From the NCBI GenBank assembly GCA_028872685.1, contig JAPKEI010000135.1:1-7248 (forward strand): a stretch of 7,248 bases of DNA, read 5' to 3'. The notes below the pieces were generated by a model that searched no databases, was not told where the DNA came from, and saw nothing but the letters and a program-made list of their open reading frames with translations. A program made the translations under genes and the position numbers. Shown piece after piece: positions 1 to 6,595 of this stretch. How positions within the stretch are numbered: position 1 is the first letter of the stretch; each line of letters opens with the position of its first letter. Source of the DNA: Verrucomicrobiota bacterium. GTDB lineage: Bacteria; Verrucomicrobiota; Verrucomicrobiia; Limisphaerales; UBA1100.

Positions 1-116
1 AAATGACGGCCTTCCAAGCCTCACCGCGCGGTGGCGTGGTGAAAGTGAAATTGGTGGGAGACCGGGTTTTGTTGCGCGGCCAAGCAGTGACAGTTTTGCG
101 CGGGGAATTGGCCTAG
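1..116 (+). CDS. PhzF family protein, C-terminal end (partial)
   Basis: This is the last 37 codons of a gene entering from the left edge, read in the frame starting at base 3 and ending at TAG 114-116. The peptide includes QASPRGGVVKVKL, then GDRVLLRGQAVTVLRGELA. A GG-V-V/L strand, then GDRV, then GQAVTVLRGEL is, from memory, the usual ending of PhzF-like isomerases (phenazine biosynthesis PhzF / YddE family), which have a diaminopimelate epimerase fold. The catalytic residues lie outside the window, so activity cannot be judged. The ATG at base 3 is probably internal, since the fragment contains only the last beta-strands. The gene converges on the permease gene, and the two stop codons share the bases CTAG at 113-116. 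It is the only plus-strand gene here and probably unrelated to the sugar operon. The family call rests on a short tail and is moderately sure. Confidence 0.7.
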   Translation, partial: MTAFQASPRGGVVKVKLVGDRVLLRGQAVTVLRGELA

Positions 117-1447
117 TTGGTCTTTTGGGCACGGTTTTTCAACTGATCGACCATGACGGCGATTAAAATTACTACGCCGTAAACCACACTCTGCATATGG
201 GCTTCCACGCCGGTGAGGTTCATGCCGTTTCGGATGACTCCGATGATGAGTGCGCCCACCAGGGTGCCAAAGATTTTACCCTGACCACCGGCTAGACTGG
301 TGCCGCCTACGACGACTGCAGCGATCACCTGGAGCTCGACTAATGTCCCAGATTTTGGATCGCCGGTGATATGCAGAGAAGCTTCCATTACGCCGCCCAA
401 CCCAGCAAGAAGGCCGCAAAGAGTGTAAACAAAAACCAAAATCCATTTCACCGGGACACCTGATAAACGGGCAGCTTCAGGATTCCCTCCCACTGCATAA
501 ATGTAACGACCGATGGAAGTGTGGGTCATGATGACATGAGCGATCCCGTAAAGTAGCAGCATGAGCACGACCGAATTAGGCAGCCCCATAAGGTCTGAAC
601 CGCGCCCCAACCAGGCAAACCCTTCGTTGGCAATAGGTATCGGTGCCGATTGAGAAAATATAAAGGCCAAACCCTTCGCGATAAACATGACTCCCAGAGT
701 GACGATGAAAGCGGGGATGTTAAAAAGCGTGACTAATCCTCCGGTCCCCATGCCGATAAGCGCACATACGAGAATTCCCGCGGCGCATCCGAGTACTAGG
801 TGTCCGGTGGTGGGATCGGCACCGCCGGAGAGTTGCTGAATAGAAAGTGCAGTGATAACGCCGCTAAAGGCAATCAAGCTACCCACTGAGAGATCAATCC
901 CTGCAGTGATAATCACCATGGTCATGCCGATGGCAATAATGGCGACGACTGATATTTGCTTGAGTACGTTAAGTAAGTTCTCTTTTTTTAGGAAGTTCGG
1001 CCAAAGATGCTTCTTTGGTTGATAAGCGGTGGTATTGGCAAAGGTGGGATACTTTTTAGCTAGCTTTGGAAGTTGTTCGAGGCAAAAAGCTGCCATGTGT
1101 TCGTCTGTGGCTATGACATCAAGGGGTTCAGTCTGTTTTTCCAGAGCGGCTCGGGCATCTGCTGGAGTCCCAACAACCGTGTCGATTACATTAAGGTCAG
1201 CTTTTGAGAGAGTGTTTTTTAGTGTGTTGGCAAACTCCTGTTGGCCTTCGCCTCTACGTACGAGTATGAGGATATTGGCATCCTTTCCAGCGTCCCCGAC
1301 GATTATCGTGGCCAGATTTTCGGCGGCGGCCGTGCTGCGGGGCGATTGCTCCTCCAGTGTCACAACACTGATGACTACACAAAGAAGTAATAGCACGAGG
1401 ACATTGCCGTAGTCTGATAGTAGTTTTCCGGTATCCAGATTTTTCAT
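113..1447 (-). CDS. rbsC: Ribose-type sugar ABC transporter permease with extracytoplasmic insert
   Basis: This is the membrane permease of a carbohydrate importer of the RbsC/BPD_transp_2 family, 444 aa against about 320 in E. coli RbsC. A first membrane segment lies near residues 16-32. Residues about 34-147 form a hydrophilic insert absent from E. coli RbsC. The canonical permease core resumes at about 149 (WPNFLKKENLLN). Core landmarks are AGIDLSVGS (182-190), the cytoplasmic loop GRYIYAVGGNPEAARLSG (313-330) and GGTSLAGGQG (381-390). Several hydrophobic segments fit the family fold, and the C-terminus is basic and cytoplasmic. The ATG overlaps the ATPase stop by 4 nt (ATGA), and GAGG lies 10 nt upstream, which supports this start. 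With the orientation known for RbsC, the insert should face the periplasm. It has an alternating beta/alpha pattern (ILILV, then a helix, NVIDTVVG, a helix, LDVIATDEH). The permease assignment is firm; the exact sugar is unknown, so the symbol denotes similarity only. Confidence 0.93.
   Translation of the reverse strand: MKNLDTGKLLSDYGNVLVLLLLCVVISVVTLEEQSPRSTAAAENLATIIVGDAGKDANILILVRRGEGQQEFANTLKNTLSKADLNVIDTVVGTPADARAALEKQTEPLDVIATDEHMAAFCLEQLPKLAKKYPTFANTTAYQPKKHLWPNFLKKENLLNVLKQISVVAIIAIGMTMVIITAGIDLSVGSLIAFSGVITALSIQQLSGGADPTTGHLVLGCAAGILVCALIGMGTGGLVTLFNIPAFIVTLGVMFIAKGLAFIFSQSAPIPIANEGFAWLGRGSDLMGLPNSVVLMLLLYGIAHVIMTHTSIGRYIYAVGGNPEAARLSGVPVKWILVFVYTLCGLLAGLGGVMEASLHITGDPKSGTLVELQVIAAVVVGGTSLAGGQGKIFGTLVGALIIGVIRNGMNLTGVEAHMQSVVYGVVILIAVMVDQLKNRAQKTN
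1007..1348 (-). other. Extracytoplasmic insert domain of the RbsC-like permease
   Basis: This segment encodes residues 34-147 of the permease, between the first membrane helix and the conserved core. It contains no hydrophobic segment long enough to span the membrane. The predicted order is beta (ANILILVRR), alpha (QQEFANTLKNTLSKA), beta (LNVIDTVVG), alpha (PADARAALEKQ), beta (LDVIATDEH), alpha (AAFCLEQLPKLAKKY), like half of a Rossmann-type lobe. By eye it resembles the C-terminal lobe of the binding protein encoded by the same operon, where GKVLILDLKR, a helix, and DLDAIFAINDPSALGA occur in the same order. The similarity is a visual judgement and could be convergence of ordinary alpha/beta folds. 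Boundaries are approximate. Confidence 0.6.
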
Positions 1448-2958
1448 GCAGCCATTTCCTCACGCAGAGTTGCGAGTTTCATAATGTCTTCCTGGGTGGC
1501 GTTGGTGACATCACTAATTTCTCCAGTGACTCGTCCTTCATTCATGACAATGATGCGGTTACTCATGCCAAGAATTTCCGGGAGCTCGGAGCTGATCATC
1601 AGGACCGCCTTCCCTTCATCAGTGAGTTGGTGGATGAGTTGGTAAATCTCGTATTTTGCACCCACGTCAATGCCCCGAGTGGGTTCATCAAAAATGATTA
1701 CTTCTGCATTTCGCTGCAACCACTTGGCAAGGACGACTTTTTGCTGGTTACCTCCAGAGAGAGTGGCTGCTGATTGTTCGTGGTTGGCAATTTTAATCTT
1801 AATCTGCTTCACATACTTCGCGAAGGCATCGCTTTCCTGCTCTCGATTGATCAGCCCTTTATGGGTGAATTGATGCAGGCTGGGTAAGCCAAAGTTTTCC
1901 TGCACCGCGAGGCCGAGCACCAGTCCCTCTGATTTGCGGTCTTCAGTGAGCAGGCAAATGCCGCATCGAATGGCATCGCGTGGGGAAGAGGCACCAATGA
2001 GTTTTCCGTCCAGCTCCACGGTGCCGGAGTCCTTCTTATCCGCACCGAAAATCAATCGGGCTGTTTCCGTGCGACCTGCTCCAACCAGTCCGGTGAGGCC
2101 GACAATTTCACCCGCTCGCAGTTCAAAGGAAACATTGCGAACCTTGGTGCCGCGGCTAAGATTTTTTACTGCCAATCGAACGTCCCCAGGTTGGCATTCG
2201 TGGGAAGGGAATTCTTTGTCCAGGCTACGGCCGACCATCAGTTCGATCATTTCATGCCGCTCTAGATCTTCTTTTGCACGCGTAGTTACATGGGCACCGT
2301 CTCGCAACACAGTGACGCGATCAGCAATGGCATCAATTTCATCCAGGCGGTGGCTGATGTAAATAATGCCAATACCCTGCGAGCGTAATTCTCGGACAAC
2401 TGTGAGCAGACATTCTACCTCGCGGGGAGTGAGGGCGGCGGTGGGCTCATCCATCATAATAATTCGAGCATCCTGTGCCAGTGCTTTGGCAATCTCCACG
2501 ATTTGCTGTTGGGCCACGGTGAGATCACGACAGAGGGTGTTGGGATTAATCTCCACGCCAATTCTGGCAAACAACTCGCGGGACTTTTCCTCCTCTTGCG
2601 CTCGTGGAATAAAGCAAACCCGAGAAGGTTCCTGCCCGAGAAAAATGTTTTCACGGGCTGTTAAACCGGAAACTAAATTAAACTCCTGATAGATGATTCC
2701 AATGCCCACAGATTGGGCTTTTAGAGGATTATTGAGGCGCACCGAATTTCCATCAATCTCTATAGTCCCCTCATCTTGCTGATGTGCTCCTCCAAGAATT
2801 TTAATTAGGGTGCTTTTACCGGCACCGTTTTCACCGAGCAGAGCCAACACTTCGCCCGCGAATAGCGTGAGATTCACCTTGCTCAGTGCCTGTACGCCAG
2901 GAAAGGCTTTGCTGATGCCGCGCATCCGGAGCAACGGCGTTTGGGCGGCGTCCGCCAT
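1444..2958 (-). CDS. rbsA: Ribose-type sugar ABC transporter ATPase (two nucleotide-binding domains)
   Basis: This is the cytoplasmic ATPase of a sugar importer of the RbsA/MglA/XylG class, with two fused nucleotide-binding domains in 504 aa, the usual family length. The N-terminal domain has Walker A GENGAGKST (42-50), a degenerate signature LTVAQQQ (146-152), Walker B MMDEP (168-172) and switch His203 in ISHRLDE. The C-terminal domain has an altered P-loop GLVGAGRTE (290-298) with Arg in place of the usual Lys. Its signature LSGGNQQ (400-406) is intact, its Walker B is IIFDEP (421-426), and Ser replaces His at the switch (MISSELPE). In this family the second domain normally has such a degenerate P-loop, so the asymmetry is expected rather than damage. 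The ATG lies 3 nt after the binding-protein stop with no clear Shine-Dalgarno, suggesting translational coupling. The stop overlaps the permease start. Function is secure; the transported sugar is not shown. Confidence 0.95.
   Translation of the reverse strand: MADAAQTPLLRMRGISKAFPGVQALSKVNLTLFAGEVLALLGENGAGKSTLIKILGGAHQQDEGTIEIDGNSVRLNNPLKAQSVGIGIIYQEFNLVSGLTARENIFLGQEPSRVCFIPRAQEEEKSRELFARIGVEINPNTLCRDLTVAQQQIVEIAKALAQDARIIMMDEPTAALTPREVECLLTVVRELRSQGIGIIYISHRLDEIDAIADRVTVLRDGAHVTTRAKEDLERHEMIELMVGRSLDKEFPSHECQPGDVRLAVKNLSRGTKVRNVSFELRAGEIVGLTGLVGAGRTETARLIFGADKKDSGTVELDGKLIGASSPRDAIRCGICLLTEDRKSEGLVLGLAVQENFGLPSLHQFTHKGLINREQESDAFAKYVKQIKIKIANHEQSAATLSGGNQQKVVLAKWLQRNAEVIIFDEPTRGIDVGAKYEIYQLIHQLTDEGKAVLMISSELPEILGMSNRIIVMNEGRVTGEISDVTNATQEDIMKLATLREEMAA
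1455..1461 (-). promoter_or_regulatory. Ribosome binding site for the permease gene
   Basis: On the minus strand this reads GAGGAAA, with GAGG ending 10 nt before the permease ATG at 1447. It lies inside the last codons of the ATPase gene. It is the clearest Shine-Dalgarno-like sequence in the operon and, with the ATGA overlap, supports translation of the permease coupled to the ATPase. Confidence 0.5.
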
Positions 2959-2961
2959 GAA

Positions 2962-3954
2962 TTATTTTAGTTCAGGATCCTGATCCGCCTCGGCTTTGGT
3001 GTAGAGGGTCGCGGGGATAAGCGTTTCCGGCTCGAAGCTTTCACCCGCTTGATATTTGATGACTAGTTGAACAATTTGTTTACCCATTTTATCCGGATGT
3101 TGAATAGGGTCGGCATAGATTTTACCGTCTTTGATGGCTTGCTTGCCATCAAGTTGACCGTCGAATCCGATAATTTTAATTTTGGCCTCCCGATTGGCCT
3201 CTTTTACTGCGGTGTACGCACCGAGTGCGGAAGGGTCATTGATGGCAAAGATCGCATCAAGATCTTCATGGGCCTGCAAGGCATCAGCGGTGGACTGATA
3301 GCCCTTGGTGCGATCTCCATTGCCATCAAGTTCGGATACAATTTCAATTTTTCCCTCTGCTTCTTTGTTGTGGGCATTAATCACTTTTTTAAATCCGTCC
3401 ACTCGCAAAACACAAGAGTGAGCTCTCTTTAGGTCCAGAATCAGCACTTTGCCGCCTTTTTCACCGAGTGCTTCGATCATGGCTTTGCCAGCAAGCTCTC
3501 CACCCTGGAAATTATCGGTGCCCACGTGCCCTACGATTTCCGCTCCTTCGGCCGCGCATTTGGCATCGACGGTGAAAACGGGAATCCCCGCTTTATTGGC
3601 AGCCTGCACGGCAGGTCCCACGGATAATCGATCACAGGGGACAAGGACAATGGCTGTAACATTTTTAGCAATGAAATCATCGATCTGATCAGATTGTTTT
3701 TTCACATCGTAGTCTGGATCCACGATCAGGATTTCGTAACCGTTCTTTTCTGCTTCCGCCCGAATATGGTCACCAATTACGCTGAAAAATGGGTTGGAAA
3801 GAGTTTGAGGAGTGTAGGCAATGATACCCTTTGTTTTTTCAGCGTTCTCGCCATTTACCCCGGTATTGGCAGGTGCGGTGGCCTCTTGATTGCCGCCACA
3901 CCCCAGCCATGTGGTGAGTAGGATTGCTGGAAGTAGAGTCAGGTTTTTTTTCAT
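2962..3954 (-). CDS. rbsB: Sugar-binding lipoprotein of the ABC importer (RbsB-like)
   Basis: This is a type I periplasmic binding protein (Peripla_BP_4, RbsB-like) of 330 aa that captures the ligand for the adjacent importer. The N-terminus has a basic start (MKKN), a hydrophobic stretch and a lipobox-like TWLGC with Cys19 as the probable lipidated residue. Trp at -3 is not canonical. A low-complexity linker runs to about residue 42. Features matching the ribose-binding fold are NPFF (54-57, aromatic sugar stacking), VDAK (129-132, where RbsB has an Asp-Arg pair), Arg184, FAIND (236-240), GFDGQLDG (263-270) and the hinge-proximal IQHPDKMG (284-291). Most expected ligand contacts are conserved, so a pentose or hexose is likely, but the Asp-Arg to Asp-Ala-Lys change argues against assuming ribose. 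The mature part has Cys107, Cys133 and Cys181. The ATG lies 2 nt after the haem-protein stop, without a recognisable Shine-Dalgarno. Confidence 0.92.
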   Translation of the reverse strand: MKKNLTLLPAILLTTWLGCGGNQEATAPANTGVNGENAEKTKGIIAYTPQTLSNPFFSVIGDHIRAEAEKNGYEILIVDPDYDVKKQSDQIDDFIAKNVTAIVLVPCDRLSVGPAVQAANKAGIPVFTVDAKCAAEGAEIVGHVGTDNFQGGELAGKAMIEALGEKGGKVLILDLKRAHSCVLRVDGFKKVINAHNKEAEGKIEIVSELDGNGDRTKGYQSTADALQAHEDLDAIFAINDPSALGAYTAVKEANREAKIKIIGFDGQLDGKQAIKDGKIYADPIQHPDKMGKQIVQLVIKYQAGESFEPETLIPATLYTKAEADQDPELK

Positions 3955-3956
3955 GA

Positions 3957-6509
3957 TTACTTTTTAAAGACTGAATGGTTGCGGTCGCCGCCACTGAGGA
4001 TGTAGGCGAGTAAATCCATCACTTCATCCTCACGCATTAGGTTTAACAGGCCTGGAGGCATGGGGGACACCTTTGAGGGTTCAATGCTCTTAACCTCGGG
4101 GCGGTTTATATTTACGCGTTGGTTGGGGTCGAACATGTCGGTATTCACTGTGACACGATCACCGTTCATATTCACGACTACGCCGGTGATTAGATCGCCG
4201 TTTTTCATTTTCACCACCACCGGCACGAACTGTTCATTGATTTCCTTGCTCGGGTTGATGATCTGCTCGAGCAGATCATGGGCTGAGTAGCGTCCACCGG
4301 CTCCGGTAAGGTCAGGGCCGGTCATTCCACCCTCATTGGCAAACCGGTGACAAGCAAAGCAGCCCCCGGCAGCAAACATTTTGCGCCCTCTTTCAAAGCT
4401 ACGGTTCTTCAATTTTGTTTTTGCTACCCCGCTGAGTTCCTTAAGTTTCCATTCCTTCACAAAATTACGCCCGATCATGGCCTGGGCCATGATCTCATAG
4501 GGGGATTTCTGTTTGGGTTTTTTTGCAAGCAAACCTTTTAACTGCTCGCGGCTCTTGGCATCTAGGCTGGTCTCGGCATCCCGTCGAATGAATTCAATGA
4601 ACTTACTAAAGCTGGCTCCTCCGCGGTAGTTGGACGCCTTTAGGAACCAGTTGAAGTAGGATTCACGGAGTTCCATTGTCCAGCCTTGCTTCAACATTCG
4701 CAGTGACCGAGCATATTCTATTTGCTCCTCCTGAGTGGCTGCTCCGTTTAGTAATTGAATGCCCTTGGTGGCAGTATTGGGTGCCTGCAGATAGGCCAGC
4801 GTCTCACACAACAGCCAGTTTTGCTCGAAGTCAGGCGCCGGGAAATGAGGATCAAGCTGGCCAACAATCTTGGCCACGGCGCGCGAGTTGGGTTCGCCAA
4901 AACGCACCAAGGCGATCTGATATGTGCGCACGAGGGTGAGCTTGCCCTGATGATCGAGCTGATTCCATTTCACCTGAGAAAGGGCCTTGAAAATCGGGTT
5001 GGATGTGGGGCGATCCACTTCCGCTAAATCCGCTGGCGCGTCTGGCTTTCTATTTTTCGGATCCGAACCCACCACCTTGCACAAACCGAGCAGAGCGACC
5101 ACGCGCTTGTTGGGATCCTTCTCGCCCAACGCGCGATTGCGCCACTGCTCCACGGGCTGATGCATCACCGCCGTCATGGCAGCCCAACGCACAAAACGGT
5201 CAGGATGGCTCAAGTGTGGCCAAGCGGTTGTTACAGCGTTCTTGTGTTGAACGCCGTGAAACTTTTCCAGCTTATGACGAAGCTCGGTTAGTTTGTTCTG
5301 TTTGGGTGCATGTTTTACAAGTGCTGTAGATTCTTTTCCAGTGTAGGTCACGCGGTACAATCCGGACTGCACCTTGCGGCCACCAATCGTGAAATACATC
5401 GCCCTATCGACAGGATGAATGATCACGTCGGTTACTGGAAGCGGACTACCGGTGATGAAGGTTTCCTTGGTGGCCGTATAGCTGGAACCGTCGGGCTTCA
5501 GGTGCACGGCATGAATTTTTCCCCAGCTCCAGTCGAGGATATACATGGCATCCTGATACTTGGCGGGAAACTTTGCACCATAGCCGAAAGTCACCCCTGT
5601 GGGTGAGCCCGGGCCAATATTGATTACCGGCGGCAGAGTGTCCGGATAAAACTCCGGCCGCTTGCCGGTGCCATTGCGCCATCCGTACATCGAGCCACTG
5701 GTCACGTGATTGATACGCGTGGGGCGATACCATGAGGTATTGAAATCATACTCCATGTCCGCATCATAGGCAAAAAGCTCACCATCACGGTTCACGCCTC
5801 CGTCGTAAATATTGCGATAACCCGAGGAAACAATCTCCCACGTTTTGCCATCCAATGAGACCTTGTAAATGATACCACCGGGAGCGAGCCGGTCCCGGTT
5901 ATGGCCGCGACCATCTGGCATACGCGGTAGAAGGTGATCCTCACCCCAATGCATCGGCACACGCGAAGTTTGCGTCTTGAGTGGCGTGGTATTGTTACCG
6001 GTGATGAGATAGAGCGTGCCCTTCGGTCCGGGCAAAATAGCGTGGATACCGTGATCACCGCGCGCAGTCAGCTCGCGCAGGTGCTCCACCTTGTCCAGCT
6101 TATCGTCACCATTTGAGTCGGTTACGCGATATAATCCGCTGGGGAACTTGCGCTCGTAATCATTCACCCCCACGTACAGTGCGCCTGCCGCCCAAAGCAG
6201 GCCGTTGGCCGCGCGAATCTTGGCCGGCACCGCTTCGATGTCCGATTGCTTGAGCATTTCCCCGGCCGCCGGCGGGCTGAAGCGGTACAGCCCTCCAAAT
6301 TGATCGCTTACGATGATGCGCCCCTTATCATCGTGACACATTGCCACCCACGAGCCCTGTGCTGGCTTGGGCACTGAATAGAGGAGCTCCACCTTGAAGC
6401 CATCGGCTGCTTTGATGTTCCTAATTGGGGTGGCTGAATCTGCGACCGATTGGGCATGGGCGGAAATACCCAGCGTGAACACAACTAAAGAGACAAAAAT
6501 ATGTAACAT
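3957..6509 (-). CDS. Secreted beta-propeller / HEAT-like / haem-binding CxxCH protein (PVC type)
   Basis: This is a large exported protein, 850 aa from the ATG at 6509. A signal peptide (MLHIFVSLVVFTLGISAHA, cleavage before Gln) is followed by a propeller domain (about 25-395) of the TIGR02604 'membrane-bound dehydrogenase' type, related to soluble sugar or sorbosone dehydrogenases. Inside it, DSNGDDKLDKVE (131-142) matches a calcium-binding EF-hand-like loop. Residues about 400-690 are helical and HEAT-like. The C-terminus is a TIGR02603 haem domain with CFACH (717-721), then GPDLTGAGGRYSAHDLLEQI. SPMPPGLL (815-822) contains a probable axial Met817. The family is typical of Planctomycetota and Verrucomicrobiota, and its substrates are mostly unknown. 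The frame continues upstream to GTG 6530 and TTG 6551 after an in-frame TAG. The ATG was chosen for codon type and because the hydrophobic core follows at once. GTG would add an Arg to the n-region and has GAGTGG upstream, so it stays possible. The stop lies 2 nt before the binding-protein ATG. Confidence 0.88.
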   Translation of the reverse strand: MLHIFVSLVVFTLGISAHAQSVADSATPIRNIKAADGFKVELLYSVPKPAQGSWVAMCHDDKGRIIVSDQFGGLYRFSPPAAGEMLKQSDIEAVPAKIRAANGLLWAAGALYVGVNDYERKFPSGLYRVTDSNGDDKLDKVEHLRELTARGDHGIHAILPGPKGTLYLITGNNTTPLKTQTSRVPMHWGEDHLLPRMPDGRGHNRDRLAPGGIIYKVSLDGKTWEIVSSGYRNIYDGGVNRDGELFAYDADMEYDFNTSWYRPTRINHVTSGSMYGWRNGTGKRPEFYPDTLPPVINIGPGSPTGVTFGYGAKFPAKYQDAMYILDWSWGKIHAVHLKPDGSSYTATKETFITGSPLPVTDVIIHPVDRAMYFTIGGRKVQSGLYRVTYTGKESTALVKHAPKQNKLTELRHKLEKFHGVQHKNAVTTAWPHLSHPDRFVRWAAMTAVMHQPVEQWRNRALGEKDPNKRVVALLGLCKVVGSDPKNRKPDAPADLAEVDRPTSNPIFKALSQVKWNQLDHQGKLTLVRTYQIALVRFGEPNSRAVAKIVGQLDPHFPAPDFEQNWLLCETLAYLQAPNTATKGIQLLNGAATQEEQIEYARSLRMLKQGWTMELRESYFNWFLKASNYRGGASFSKFIEFIRRDAETSLDAKSREQLKGLLAKKPKQKSPYEIMAQAMIGRNFVKEWKLKELSGVAKTKLKNRSFERGRKMFAAGGCFACHRFANEGGMTGPDLTGAGGRYSAHDLLEQIINPSKEINEQFVPVVVKMKNGDLITGVVVNMNGDRVTVNTDMFDPNQRVNINRPEVKSIEPSKVSPMPPGLLNLMREDEVMDLLAYILSGGDRNHSVFKK
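4347..4361 (-). other. Covalent haem c attachment motif CFACH
   Basis: These five codons encode Cys-Phe-Ala-Cys-His, residues 717-721 of the haem protein. They follow a GRKMFAAGG segment and precede GMTGPDLTG, the usual surroundings of a class I cytochrome c haem site in PVC proteins. It is the only CxxCH in this protein, so one haem is expected. Maturation would need a cytochrome c assembly system encoded elsewhere. Confidence 0.85.
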
Positions 6510-6595
6510 GATCCGGTCCAGAAAATACACACTGCAGCCACTCAATGCCAATGAAAAGGAATTTGGCCTAGATTCAAAGCCCGATTAATCCGCTT
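6510..6595. other. Gap between gene remnant and haem-protein gene
   Basis: These 86 bases separate the remnant's stop from the haem-protein ATG and must hold the operon promoter if the operon is not transcribed with the DUF1585 gene. They contain the candidate -35/-10 pair and an in-frame TAG at 6570-6572 (minus strand) that limits the N-terminus of the haem protein. No rho-independent terminator was seen, so read-through from the upstream gene cannot be excluded. Confidence 0.5.
6522..6551 (-). promoter_or_regulatory. Possible sigma-70-like promoter for the four-gene operon
   Basis: On the minus strand TTGGCA (6546-6551, five of six against TTGACA) is followed after 18 nt by TATTTT (6522-6527, four of six against TATAAT). 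The ATG at 6509 begins 12 nt after the -10 box, so the transcript would have a very short leader or none. If translation starts at GTG 6530 or TTG 6551, this promoter cannot be correct. PVC promoter consensus is poorly known, so this is only a candidate. Confidence 0.25.

Noticed and set aside
1029..1412. Plus-strand open frame of 127 codons opposite the permease gene
   Set aside because: It is antisense to a clearly conserved gene, has a biased Ser/Arg-rich composition and shows no recognisable motif. It is a shadow of the real frame, as are the other long plus-strand frames between 1670 and 6588.
2069..2098. Arg for Lys in the second P-loop of the ATPase, considered as an inactivating mutation
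   Set aside because: A degenerate second P-loop is usual in RbsA/MglA-type ATPases, while the first Walker A and the second signature motif remain intact.
2972..2983. 12-bp palindrome TCAGGATCCTGA near the end of the binding-protein gene
   Set aside because: It is short, lies in coding sequence, has no T-run after it, and palindromes of this length are expected occasionally in a window of this size.
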